Shown: positions 22,230 through 34,746, numbered from the stretch's first letter. The stretch is DNA of 64,000 nucleotides from Talinum fruticosum (GCA_021018815.1 JAITYX010000006.1:2445001-2509000), one strand, 5' to 3'. Notes: generated by a model from the sequence alone, not told the origin. Program-made: numbers and translations.

Positions 22230-23207
22230 ATGGGAGTAAGATTTCAGGAGCAATTGGAGGGGCAGCAAATGAAATGGTCTCCCAGTGTTCCATTATCATC
22301 ATCAACCACAGCATCATTGCCTGTTCTCTCTCTTAACCATGTCTCATTTCTCTGCAAATCCCTCGAGGAATCTATTACGATCTATCAAAATGTATTGGGT
22401 TTTCTTCTCATTCACCATCCTTCTTCCCTCAAATTTCGAGGAGCTTGGTATGTGATTTCTGGCTACCCTCTTTATAATCTTCATCTTATCTGAAAATATT
22501 TCTGACATAACTGTGAACAAGATGTCTTAGAAATACAATTATAGTGATCGAAATTACCTTGATCCAAACATATGACAATGGATTCCCCCTCCTTCTAGCT
22601 ATTTGCATTTTGTATGGAGCCAAATTCTGTATATATGAATAATCTATAACATCTTGCAATGTTGCAAATGATTGTGCAGGCTCTTCAATTATGGGATAGG
22701 GATTCATTTACATGAGTCGGATAGTCTTCCATGAATGAAAGGAGGTACAAATCCGAAAGACAAAACAGATTTCATTCCAAAGCTCCAACATGGAGCTGGT
22801 GATCGAGAAGTTCGAGGAGATGTGAATCGAAAGCGTTTTATAAACCTCTTTGAGCCCCGAATTTGGGGTATCCTACTTTCACGCAATTCACAGGGTTCAA
22901 CAAGCAATCGATATTTCACGATCACCGCTCAGGTGGAGTAAGACGGCATAAAAGTTGATCAGTTGTTCTTCCACGACGCTACATGATTGAAATATGTAAC
23001 TGTCAAAATTTACCGGTTCTTCCAATTTCTTCTGCTTCTTGCGCTCTCAAAAACCCTACAAAATTAGATAATACCACTATCAACAGTGATAATAAGTTGG
23101 TCTCGGCTGATGACTTCTATGGCTCTCCAAAAGGGCATTGCTCGGGCGAAGCGGAGGACCAGTTGATCGAGCACTTGGTGACTGACATGATCAATATTGC
23201 ATCCTAG
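22230..23207 (+). pseudogene. Glyoxalase copy 3, pseudogene
   Basis: Exon 1 (22230-22447) is open and encodes MGVRFQEQ then LNHVSFLCKSLEESI, with an intact GT donor (GGTATGTG). The acceptor CAG is at 22677-22679. Exon 2 begins LFNYGIGIHL and hits TGA at 22732. After this come a frameshift, an insertion of about 81 bp bounded by AATCGA repeats (22825-22830 and 22906-22911), a TAA in place of the GAA codon after VE (about 22940), and a short deletion that removes part of the DPDG motif near 22977. The C-terminal tail (22983-23207) stays open and resembles copies 1 and 2. Confidence 0.87.
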
Positions 23208-24941
23208 TATGTGCTCAAACTGATAATTTACTATACAATTCATATGTAGTACAGCCTCCCCTCCCCCTTCTCCCTCATATTTTTACGTTATAAATATTGA
23301 ATTTAGAATCATTTCTTATGTTGCAAGAGCAACTAGTGTAAGTGCATGTGGTAATTAAAAGGACTGTCATGTATTTTTCCCCTTCTGAATTGTAAACAGA
23401 GATTCACCAGTACAAATATCTATTTATTTCGAATTTGCTTTCTCAATTCATGCTAGTTTTTTAAAAAGAAACCCATCTCTATTTACTCAAGTAAGTCTAT
23501 TCCTAACTTCATCAAGATTGGGATATGTTCAAGTACGACCTATAACTTAACCCCATCCATGTGGTCCAAGGGGTATATTAATAAGAAAAAGAAAACTTTC
23601 ATAATCACTCACTAATTGAAATATACAGTAAGTAATATTATCGGAATCAATATTGAAGCTCAAAATGATGTAGTTAACTTAATTTCTCTTTAATTTATCT
23701 TACAACGAGAGAATATATATATATTTGCACCAGATTAAATTGCAACAAATTAAAACTGACTTATTTGACATGCTTATTTAATTTTTAATCTTTAAAAAAC
23801 CTTTTTAAAGGTTTTTCTATCTTTTGTTGCCACATTGTTTTGGTGTTACATTCATGGGTGTATAGTTTGTATTTGAATATCATAGGATGCAATACTTAAG
23901 ATGAGATGTTCCAAGTAGCTAGAATGATCCGTGGACCCATCCTAATAATCCGTACTCTTCTCATCTCCTCAAGCGTAGCATAAGTTCCGCTAATTTTTTT
24001 CATTGCCTAAATTTATGTACTAGAGTGCCTGAAATATCTGAATTATTGATAGTTATTATTAATTATTAACTATTGTATTATGCCAACATTCAAGAAAGTA
24101 AACTAAAGTCGAAATCACGGTTTATATGTCCACTAGTAACTTTGTTAAAATAGAGACATAATTTTACATTTTACATTTACTAATTTTTTAACTGAGTTAA
24201 AATATTTTTTAAAAATTTATAAGATGTAATATAATATATTATTTTTTCCCTAATATTGTATAATGCACCTATTAATATTTGTCATTTAATTTATTTTAAA
24301 TAAACAAACAATAATTTGCTACTAACTCAGTCAAATCAATGTATAAAATAATATATAAGATTTGAATTAAAAAATTAAATTGACTTGTAAGATTTATAAT
24401 ATGGTAGTTTTTAAATAACAACTATGGGTCATCATCAACTTAGTGCATATAGTTTTAATTGAGAAGATAAATTTTCATAGTTATAATATTTTTGAAATTA
24501 TAAAGGAAAACGGAATATTTTAGAATGTTAATCCACATAATAAATATATGGATAACACTAACATGTCAACTTACTATCAAGATTTATTAAATTAACATTG
24601 ACATTCAAATAATTTCATTTTTTAATAAAAAAAGTGAATGAGACATTGTATGAAAAATATAAAGGAAAAATATAAAGATATGCAGTTTGTTCATCTCACT
24701 AAGATTTAAAGATAATATCATATATATTTCAAGCGAGACATATGATGCTCAAAATATTAGAATTTGTAAAATCTGCAAACATAAAACTATGCATTAAAGC
24801 CAAAGAATAAAAATGCAATGAAGAAAGAATTAAATCAAAATAAATATTGTTAGTTTGTACACAATCTTCAATTTCCTTTAGTAAATAGTACTTATTTGTG
24901 TTACACATATTTCCTTGAGTAAATAGTACTTATTTGTCTTA
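23208..24941. other. 3' flank of copy 3 and AT-rich spacer
   Basis: 23208-23530 is homologous to the 3' flanks of copies 1 and 2. Beyond that, to the CTTTG target duplication at 24942, the sequence is AT-rich and I see no gene or clear repeat boundary. Confidence 0.5.
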
Positions 24942-24946
24942 CTTTG

Positions 24947-25365
24947 TGTAGGAAATAAGGACTAACTTTAGTGCGGAAACAATCGGATTGATTGTTGTTC
25001 GGTAGCCCACGAGCGAGTTTTCGAGTCACGGAGACGCCAGCCTGGTTGTATGTCCAAGTTCCGAATTACCGGTATTACTCGATATAGTGTATCCGGCGGC
25101 TACCGAGTCGCTAGAAACATCCACGAATCAAATTCAAAGGCCTCTTTTGATGGTTGGTCTAAACATGAGAAAGAATAGAGAGAACATTGTGGGTGTGTTT
25201 ATGTTTTTTCGATTCACACGAAAAAGCACTAAGCACTTCAATTTGAACCGAGAATATAACCCATAATTTAAATGACAAATTTCATCTCACTTAAAACAGA
25301 AAATGGATTCCATAATCAATTTCATTAAAACCATTATTTTGGTTGTTACACAAAGGCCATCCACA
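24947..25365 (-). repeat. 3' LTR of the 7.6-kb Copia element
   Basis: Starts TGTAGGAAATAAGG on the plus strand and ends CCACA. It is homologous to 32117-32537 and preceded by CTTTG. Confidence 0.85.
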
Positions 25366-26535
25366 ACTCCCACTCGGCTACATAGACCGTAAGTTATACT
25401 TCTCTCTATATAAACATCTATCTTCCTGTTTCATTCTAGGAATGAGACGTTCGATCAAAAGTAACTAGTAGTGTTATATTAAGTCACTATCTAACTAACA
25501 TAACACTTTCATATAAAACGACAACCCAAATTATCCAAAACTTCATCCGAAGCACACACTTTCTCTTTATGCTTATAAGATACATCATATGATTATATTT
25601 AAAATATAATCGCCCGAGCTTATATGATAAAAATGATAAAATTCTTCCTTAGACACTCATGATATTACATCTTAGTTCGGCTACTTGTCTAATATGATCA
25701 GTTGAACCGTAAACATATTGGCCCTTGGAAATCACATTAAAGTAACAACACCAAACTTTGACTTCATACCATAATTCTAAGTCAAAGGGTTTCGTACACT
25801 TTAGACACAAAAGTCTACAAGGATCACACAGAGTGACAAAGAAGGGATCCAATAGTCACTCCTCTAGAGGTCGACAAGCACACAAAGTATGATATGTGTG
25901 TCACGACATAGCTTCCACTAAATTGAGTATGTCACTCTCCTATGCCATGCAAATCACTAATCAAACATTACTTAAAAGTCTTATATGAGCCACTAGATTA
26001 ATATACCAACTGAACCTTGAGACTCATGATTTGGCTATTTAGGCTTCAATATGAAATCGGGACATTTCATATTTCAACTTTACAAAGTCTCATCTTTGAC
26101 TTACAAAGGTGACTATAAGAAACAACAACTTATTGTTCATACAACACAAGTATGAAGATAATATAACATTACACACACCTAGTGTTAATGTTATTCAGTC
26201 TCATCCTACTCACTACTTAAGCGTTAAGGTGATTACCTGTGATAGGGTTAATCATAAGTCTAGTAACATTTCGACGTGCCTAATCATGAAGTTATTATTG
26301 TATAAGCATATGAAAAAAGAACATCTTTTTAATAAACCCTTTATACAAAACTAGTATGTCCATTATAAAACAAGATTCATCCATAAGATAAAAACTTGAC
26401 TTCAAAACAACAAGCAACAAATTTTACTCAGCCAATCATGCTTTCGACTACGTCCTAACACAAATCATCCACTAAGGATGAAAAACACATTCTAAGATTG
26501 GTCAACTAGACTTGTCTAGGTTGCACCCATCGTTA

Positions 26536-26642
26536 TGTAACGCCTCAAACCCCTAATCATCGGCTAGCGGCTTGCTTAGTCTAAAACCGGTGATTAGGGG
26601 TTTGGTGTCTAAAGCCGATGATTAGCGGTTTGGGGCGTTACA
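26536..26642. mobile_element. 107-bp foldback element with 5-bp target duplication
   Basis: It begins TGTAACGCCTCAAACCCCTA and ends GGTTTGGGGCGTTACA. The terminal ~30 bp on each side are inverted repeats (GTAACGCC...AATCATCGGCT against AGCCGATGATT...GGCGTTAC). CGTTA flanks it on both sides (26531-26535 and 26643-26647). The termini are TG...CA and the duplication is 5 bp, as for LTR retroelements, but the body is a hairpin with no room for any gene. It is either a very small MITE or a solo mini-LTR. Confidence 0.8.
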
Positions 26643-27289
26643 CGTTAGCAAACAAGTTTCTTTCAATTGTTAAGCTTTCTTGTAAAACAAAAACAATTAG
26701 GTAACTCGTACCACGAAGGTAATGCCAAAAATTCTCTTAACAACTTCCTAGCAAGTGCATAAATGTTAAGTGATGTACACAACATGCTAAACATTGAAGT
26801 TTTTTACACACTAGCATAGACAACTTGTTCAGCCTTCTTAAGGCACTTGATCAAGGCTCGAGGTTAAACCTTTATCAATTGGAGCATCAAAGGGTTTAGA
26901 ATAATGCACTAGAGAACGTTCTAAGATTTCCGTAATATGTACAAACTCAACAATATCCCATGAACTTCTTAGGATGATTTCTGGTACCGATTATTCCCAT
27001 GAGTAGGACATACCTAGCTACACTATAGTCTTCCATCTCAAAAATGGAAAATAACTACCACTTAGTGGCTTCAAAATATCTCCAAGCTATTTCCAGCCAA
27101 GAATGTGTCAAACCAAAATTGAGAAACATAATCCCTCTTATTGTTCTTGACACACGCATAATCATAGTATCCAATTATACAATGATTTAAAAAATTGCTC
27201 AAGATATTATATGGACTTTACAAGATGACACATTTTGTATTCTTGACTTTATTGTACAAAAATAATAGTTAAATCCATATAAGTCTCCT

Positions 27290-27480
27290 CCTCAAAATCG
27301 TGATTTGAAAAAGACAATTTAAATGTCCATTTGAACTAACATTATAGTCCAGGTGAGCAACTATTGCTGGAAGTAGTGAACGAAACATATCCCAACGTAT
27401 GAGGTAAAATTTCTACATAGTCCGTACCTTGCAATATGGACCTTGAACTTATCAATTAATCCATTAGTCCGATGCTTATC
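27290..27480 (-). pseudogene. Copia reverse transcriptase remnant
   Basis: Minus-strand reading gives YGLCRNFTSYVGICFVHYFQ, then QMDI followed after a stop by FF, where active Copia elements have the QMDVKTAFL motif of the RT. Many stops are present. The YVDD box was not located with confidence. Confidence 0.55.
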
Positions 27481-28389
27481 TTGAAAAATACACTTGTTTT
27501 CCAAATGATTTACATTGGATATAAAAAGTCAATTCTCAAAACCTTATTCATTGTATATGAATTCATTTTACCCTTTACAGACATATCTCCACTTCTTGTG
27601 GTTCAATGAATCTTTATCATCTACAAAAGAGATTAAATATTTCTATTTTCAAAAAGACATTCATATTTGTCTAATGTAATAGAGGATTTTTTCCCCTTTC
27701 TCTTTAGAGAATCACTCCCACTATCCCTTAGGTATGTGAGATCCTTAATGTGTACATTAACTTCACATTAGGAGTTAGAGATTAAGATCAAAACTTATTC
27801 TCAAAATAATTCTCCTAATTAGACAAAAAATTCCACCATCTAGAACAGTAGGACTTCCCTACCATCTCTTTCATTCGGAAGAATTATACTATCCTCGGCG
27901 ACTGGTGAGTATACAAAATTCTCCCACTCACTGAGAGATAGTTGTATATCTTTATTTTAACTCATACAATTTTAGGTCCTTTTAAACTCACCAATACTTA
28001 AGAACTCATTCATAAGAAGGTCGACATTTCTAGTTTGTTAATTTCAGTCATGCTACCACCTAGATAACTTTTAGACCAAGTTTTCATATTTGTGACCTAG
28101 TTATGGACATAGCCAACTAACCTTCACAAATACAAAGAGGCCCAATAAGAGTTTTATACCATTCCATGACTTTTATGGTGTGGTGAATATATATATGTAT
28201 GTACTTAGCACAACGTGTGTCATCATTAACTTGACCATATCAAAAATGATGTGCAATTTCTACGTTTCACAACAACATAAAGATTTTGAGTACGAGGAAT
28301 CACAAAGTAGTTTATATATATCCTTTTTCTCATTTAATTCCATAACTCATCATAGAAAGATTAATTCACTATAACAATTAGTTCAAAAA

Positions 28390-28640
28390 GTCTTAACCCT
28401 TTGTTCCGATCGTCTCTACCCATGCCACAATAATGTTAAACACATCTAACACTTTGTGTCGATGAGACAATAGGTGCGTATACCTACACTCGTGAATAGT
28501 CACTAAAATGAGAAAAATGTATTGTTTGACATTGCCTTGTCATTTAAGGCACCATAAATGTCTAAGTGAATCAACTGTAAGGGTTTTGATGTCATATAAG
28601 TCTTACCAAAAGTACTTTTTGATAAAAATACTAACTAAAT
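28390..28640 (-). pseudogene. Copia integrase remnant
   Basis: Minus-strand readings in two frames give KTYMTSKPLQLIHLDIYG and then DYSRVGIRTY-like text. These correspond to the KPLQLIHSD and DYSRYGYVY motifs of the Copia integrase core. Stops and frame changes are frequent. Confidence 0.6.
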
Positions 28641-29199
28641 ATGATACACATTTAGGTACTTAACCCTAGTGGATCGGTCTCAAGGAAAAATTTAGCTAGC
28701 TAACTCGTATTATCTTAGCCAAAGAAGACCAAGTCTAGCAAGTCACTTAACAAATTTAGAATCGCAACCACAATGTTAAACTAAAGGCAAGCCATGAAAT
28801 ACATAAATAACATCCAAGTTAAGAAAGTTATTCAATCAAGTTTCCAATGAGCCACGGCTAAAACACATTTCCATGTTAACAAGAAACAAAAACTACTGTC
28901 TTTCCAAAAGAAAACTTAGTTTCAATAAGTATGTAGAGCTCTATATGAAGAAATAACATAATTTCTTCATATAGTCTTTGAACTATGATTTTATTAGTGC
29001 TAGATTTGACTTATTTTCATATTGGTAGATTTGTCCTTACACATTCGAGTATCGACACATTCTTCTTCTATCTCGAGTCACCTCCGAGTCTATGCGAAGG
29101 TTTCCAAATGTTCACTATGAGTCATAATGAGCTTAACCCTTTCCCAATGCACATTATCATTAAAGAAGAGCTCGAATCACATTCATGACGTGTTCTTCC

Positions 29200-29666
29200 T
29201 TAGAGATTTCTTGTCCAGCGAGCTTTAAGATCTTGAACCAATATACTCATGATTCGCGTATGCTTAGCTATACTACTATTGGAATCCATTTGGTATCGCA
29301 TCCACTTCATATGCAAGATACGTAATTTTGATGCAAATGTCATATCAAATCTCGTTTTGACTTTGTCCCAATATATCCTTAGCAGTAAGACAATCTTCAA
29401 ACTCTTTAATCATATCGTTATGCATGTCACGCAACATAATATGATGCGCGTTACGATCCTTTTTTTCCAAGCATCATATGCCTTCGGATCCTGTTGATAA
29501 TGCTTATTAGCGGTATTTACGAGACTTAGCCATAGTATTCGTTAAGGTTTCTAACACCTTATGCTCATTTAGAATAGATTGAAATCTCGATGTACCGGAT
29601 GTCGTAATTAGTGCCATCCAACATCTCATTAGTGGACAGATCACCAATAATATCATTTGTTGCCAT
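29200..29666 (-). pseudogene. Copia gag remnant
   Basis: An ATG at 29666 on the minus strand opens MATNDIIGDLSTNEMLDG. After frame changes comes a UBN2-like gag segment (KRIVTRIILCC, then DKVKTRFDMTFASKLRILHM, then SILVQDLKARW). Its position, first after the 5' leader, fits gag. Confidence 0.6.
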
Positions 29667-29869
29667 GTCTACAAATATAAAAGAAGGACATTAGGCACAC
29701 TCATGTAACTAATTTATTTAAAATTCCATCATCCATATCACATATTTGAAAATTTCGCTAAGCTCATAATATCATCACATGTACTATGAATTAGGAATTT
29801 TATAAACTAATTACATTGTACATATTAAACACATTTAACAAAGGATTTAATAATATGACAAAGATATTA

Positions 29870-30870
29870 AAATATATCTCATGCAAAACAAATTCACATT
29901 ATTTTATACTAAACAAATTAATATAATCATCTGTAAAACTAATTTACATGATCAATTGTCTTTATGTAAAACAAATTTACATATTATTGTAAAACCAATA
30001 AATTTGTTCAATTGTCTCTTAGGAAAAATTAAATTTATCTTGAATTATGCAACACACATTTACATAATTTTTTAGACATTTGACATTATGTAAAATAAAA
30101 TCACATAATGATATCATAAATTAAATCAATTGATGTTATATAGAACGAAAAACTATATAACATTATATAAAACTCATCTATATAATGTTAGCTATAGGGT
30201 AAGGATAAATTGACCTTACATCATATAAAACAAATTTATATAATCTTAATCAACTGATTAGATATGAAACGAATTCATATAAAATAATGTGATCAACTAA
30301 TAAGGTGTGAAACACATTTATATCATATAAAACAAATTTTTACATCTATATATATTTTTGATTGATAACTTAACGTAAACATATCTACATCAAAAAAAAA
30401 TTAAATTACTTAATCAAAAATATTTTCTTGAAATTATAAAAACGTATTCATATAATATCAACCTAGTGTATATGAACATATCATACAACTATAGATTAGG
30501 TAAAATTAATTTATTATAACTATATATAAATCATATTTATATAGTCTGGCATTATACAAAACTAATTCATATAATTTAAAACTTAAGTGGATATTATAAA
30601 ACAAATTTATACTATATTTACCTCTATTTAGCATAATATCACATAGATGCTACAAAGATGTTATAAATTTGTTATTTATAATATCACACAGATGTTAAAA
30701 TTATTTTATGTAAAAAAATTACAAATATAATATAGAACTAGTTTATATTATTCACATTATACAAAACAAGTTTATATAATTAACATTATATAAAACAGAT
30801 TTATAATATTAACATTATATAAAATAAATTTATATAATTAACATTATATAAACAAATTTATATAATAACG
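29870..30870. repeat. Degenerate tandem AT-rich repeat in the Copia leader
   Basis: Variants of ATAAAACAAATTTATATAAT followed by a short spacer with ACATT recur dozens of times. The clearest spacing is about 28-30 bp between 30720 and 30870. The block lies in the roughly 2.4-kb stretch between the primer site and gag of the Copia element. Confidence 0.65.
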
Positions 30871-31159
30871 ACCATAACTTAAAATTTTCCAAGTACACGA
30901 CAAGAATTTCATATTTTAATTAAAACACAAGTAACTTTAAACAAATTAAAAAACATGTACATGTAATCTTAATTATAACAAATAAGAAAAACGAAATTGC
31001 ATAATAATTATAATGATAAACGAATTACATACATCGGATCATCAAAAATAAAATGAATTTACATAAAATTCAAAACATTATAAAATTAAGCATAAAATGA
31101 TATACATAATTAACAAATAAACAAATTATACAACTAAATTAATAAAGATCAGAATTTAA

Positions 31160-32100
31160 CTGAATCAACCAACTCAAAATTAAAGAAACTTTACGAAATC
31201 CAAACAAGGAAAACGGGCCCAAAAATGCCACAAAAGCCAAAACCCCCTCTCTCTAAGCCCTCCCTTCTTCAACCTCTCGCTGCATCGTTTTTGCCACCCC
31301 ATCCTCATTACTCCATGACTTTCTCTCTCTCCGGGCAGCCATGGCCACCGTGAGAGAGTCGTCATCCGCAGCCACTAAAGTCGCTGTCCAAGCACCCAAA
31401 TGATCCAAAGAAAAACGCCTCCGTCTCCGCTGTCCATATGAGAGTCACAAGTTTTATGTATACCATACCGATAAAACCACTACCACTAAGGTGAAGATCG
31501 GCCACCAAGCAAGCGTTTGACCATAGTCACGCTCATGAAGCATTTCAGGCGGTGACACGTGACGTACATATGATGTCGTTCGGGTCTATATTTGTGGAAT
31601 TTGTTGTCGTGGCATAGATCGGTGTCGAAGAAGAATATTGAGAGGAAGAAGACGAACGGACTTGTCTTCATCGGCAGCAGCGTGTCCCTTACGTGACACC
31701 CCTTTAGGCGATTGACTGATGGGTAAGTCACAAATTCTTTCTCTTTCTTCTCATTCTACTCCTACCCATCTATCTAGTAATTTAAAGGAAGTATTGAGGG
31801 AGAGTCGGGGTAGTCCGTTCTGGGCCTAATTATATATGTGGGTGGCGATGGGCCACTAAGGCCCTACCACGGTGGTGGGGAGGAAGTCTTCACAGCAGCA
31901 GCTTGGTCGAGACAGTCAAATAGTCAAGTCCAGGGTGGGAAAGTTAGGGATGCTCAAGTTAGGGATAATAACGTAGTCACATAATATGTGAAAACTTAAA
32001 CACGTAGTGCTAAAAAATCATGTTTAGAACACAAAATCACGAATTAAATTTGTCTAAACTAATCAAGCTAAAACTAATCAAGGCTAGAAATATGCCATCC
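31160..32100. other. GC-richer segment inside the Copia 5' leader
   Basis: CT-rich and codon-like sequence (for example GCCATGGCCACCGTGAGAGA near 31338) is much less AT-rich than its surroundings. The short open frames are not recognisable. It may be a captured host fragment or another nested insertion. No boundary was found. Confidence 0.35.
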
Positions 32101-32116
32101 TATGCTCCGATACCAC

Positions 32117-32537
32117 CGTAAGATATAAGGACTAACCTTCGTGCGGAAGTGATCGGATCAATTTTTATTCGGTAACCCATGAGCAAGTTCTCCAAGTAAT
32201 AGACACACCAGTTTGGTTGTATGTCCAAGTTCTGAATTATCGACATTTCGTGATATAGTGTCATCGGCGGCTACCAAAGTCGCCGGAAACAACCACGAAT
32301 CAAACTCAAAGACCTCTTTTGATGCTTGGTCTAAACGTGAGAGAGAATAGAGAGAACAATGTGGGTGTGTTCTATTTTTTCGATTCACACAGAAAAAGCA
32401 CTAAGCATTTCAATTTGAACTGAGAATATAACACATAATTAAATGACATATTTAATCTCATTTGAAACTGAAAATTGATTCCATAATCAATTTCATTAAA
32501 ACCATTATTGTGGCCTTTACACAAATGCCAGTCAACA
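32117..32537 (-). repeat. 5' LTR of the 7.6-kb Copia element
   Basis: Plus-strand text starts CGTAAGATATAAGG (the terminal T has changed to C) and ends GTCAACA. It is followed by CTTTG and preceded by the tRNA-Met primer site. Confidence 0.85.
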
Positions 32538-32542
32538 CTTTG

Positions 32543-33410
32543 TTTCTCCACCAAATTGAAAGCCCATAGAGACACCCAAAACAAATAAGTGAGAAAGAAA
32601 GAGAAGAAGAAGTGATGGAATGATGATGGGAAAAGAATTTTAGAGATATCCTTGGATGGGAAAAGATTGCCTTCATTAAAAATATATTCACAAAACTCAT
32701 GTATTAAGTAAAGGAATTGAAGAGTCAAACAAAAATACAACCATGATGTGTTCTTAAGGTTCTATTTAATTCTTGAAAATTTGGGTGGAAAGAAAATTTG
32801 AAAGGAAAAAAATGAGGAGTAAAAAAGTTTGAAGAAAGAAACTTTTTTCCTCTTGTTTAAAATAAGGAAAAAAATAACTTTCCAATCAACGTTTTTCCTT
32901 TTTTTGGAAAATGGATAATTGATTAAGGAAAGAAAAAAAACCTCATATAACAATTTTAAACAATTAATTACGTCAATGTAGCATTTCAACAACTCATATC
33001 ACTCTTTGGAAAGAAAATTAATCCAATCAAATGATTATTGTCTCTTCATAACTATACTCCAACATAGTAATACTTAATTAAAAAGTCCTTCACCAAATTT
33101 CACTTTCATCCACAATAGATGATGTTCACTCGTACAAGCGAGGAATGGTCTAGTTGAATTTGGGTCATCCGAAAGAGCTTGATATGTCTTCATTTGTGCG
33201 ATGTCATTCAAACCATCAACTTATTAAGATATGAAAACATTGACCACATCAATTGAAGTTAGCAGAGCATGAAATCCAAGCAATCAAAATTTAGAGAATG
33301 CATATTGAAATCTAGCTTTGTAAAGTTAACTAATAAAAAAAAAAAAACAGACCTAAATCATGACCAAGAATTTTGTACCAAAACAGTGAACAAAACACAA
33401 GGAAAATTAG
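32543..33410. other. Unassigned flank right of the Copia element
   Basis: Purine-rich (GAAA-type) sequence around 32580-32940 with no clear coding signal. Confidence 0.4.
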
Positions 33411-33414
33411 AAAA

Positions 33415-34746
33415 TCATGACAAAAAAAGAAGAAAAATTAGAAAATCATGACCAAGCAAACTGCAAACTTGTACCAGGGGGTCGAGAGATAAAGAATGAT
33501 TGTTTACCTTCATAATTTCGTCATACAATGGTTGAAATCTAGCGTTGTGAAGTTTAGGGGAGAAAGATTTAGGTAGATGGGGTCCTTTGAGTGTCCTGCC
33601 TATTATAAAGGCAGACAAAATATGAATCTCAAGTAATCCATGAATGCAAGCCCCAAGCCCAATTTTTTTAAAAAATAATTAAGTTGTGATATTGAAGTGT
33701 TTATAAGATCATATGATTATGTTGTCATGAGAACAGGGATTCATATTGGAACTATATCAGATAGATGAAATGATATTTATAGGTTATTATGCCCTTATAA
33801 TAGAAATGAAAAAAGCATTGTTTTGGAACATCCCAGAATCAACAATTATGTTTGTTTTCACAAATCTGTGTAGAAAATCCTGAAAAATAATAATGAAAAT
33901 TGTCCATGGAAGTATGACATATAGAACAACTACAACAAATTTTTGACATGTATCTCATTAAATTAGGCTCTTCAAAAGTTCATTCACAACAAATAATCAC
34001 AATTTACAATAATAAGATTATGAGAATCTCTAATAATGGGGCTGCAGTAATTAATTTCATTTAGATAATCACAAATTATCCCCAAGTTTTGGCTAAATGA
34101 AGAAAGAAGCAAACTTCAAATCAATTTTGACTTTGTACAAACCTAATTAATCACAATTAGGAATTGGCAGGACTGAAAGTCGGAACATTAACGTCAAAAT
34201 TAAAACCCTAGGCACCCAAAAACTGAAAATCAAAGACTCAAGCATCTCGAAGAACACATTAACATTCAGCTGAATTGAGCAAATAGATAGTTTCTAGCGT
34301 CCAAATATCATTGTGCCATGACTAGATTCAGAATCAACATGGACAAATCAACCTAGAAATTCTCCACAAGATTATGATTAAACCCATGAAAAAAAAAACT
34401 TGAAAGCCAAGGATAGAGATAAAGAAACATGCTCAGATTCTTCATCAACATTATTGAGCGAATTAGAGAGGCTTCGCCATGCCCCGAAAATTGAAACTGG
34501 AGTTTCATCCTCATCACCATCTATCCGAGACTCATCAACTAGTTTTTGCTTCGAAATATTTCGAGTATATGAATCTAACAACATTGGATGCCTGGGAAAG
34601 GAGTTCAAGGGTAATTTTGGGTGATTTGAAGAAAGCGAAGAATCACCCTCAATATGTGATAGATGTATTGGACACTTGAGAAAGAATTTATTAACAAATT
34701 TGGTGTGATTCCCTGATGAAATCGAAGGATTTTGGTTCGAAACCAT
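33415..34746 (-). CDS. Possible two-exon hypothetical gene (weak)
   Basis: A minus-strand ATG at 34746 follows a CT-rich leader (about 34775-34805) with CCATATATAACC just upstream, the usual look of a plant 5' end. It opens a 122-codon Ser/Asn-rich frame (to 34378) that ends DEESEH before GT at a possible donor near 34430. About 0.8 kb downstream, an AG-bounded segment reading RTLKGPHLPKSFSPKLHNAR ends in YDEIMK followed by GTAAAC (near 33507), which looks like an internal exon. I recognise no family. Expression evidence is absent, and the whole could be a decayed gene or chance. Confidence 0.25.

Larger units (their letters stand above)
24947..32537 (-). mobile_element. Full-length degenerate Copia retrotransposon
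   Basis: LTRs of about 420 bp lie at 24947-25365 (3') and 32117-32537 (5') in the same orientation and align over their length with many differences. Exact CTTTG target duplications flank them at 24942-24946 and 32538-32542. The primer site GGTGGTATCGGAGC (minus strand, 32103-32116) matches initiator tRNA-Met. The polypurine tract GAGTGGGAGT lies at 25366-25375. Gag, integrase and RT remnants are in Copia order on the minus strand. A 107-bp foldback element is nested at 26536. Coding regions are riddled with stops. Confidence 0.9.

Noticed and set aside
26531..26647. Riboswitch or rho-independent-terminator-like hairpin
   Set aside because: The perfect CGTTA duplication and location inside a retroelement show it is an inserted element in plant DNA.
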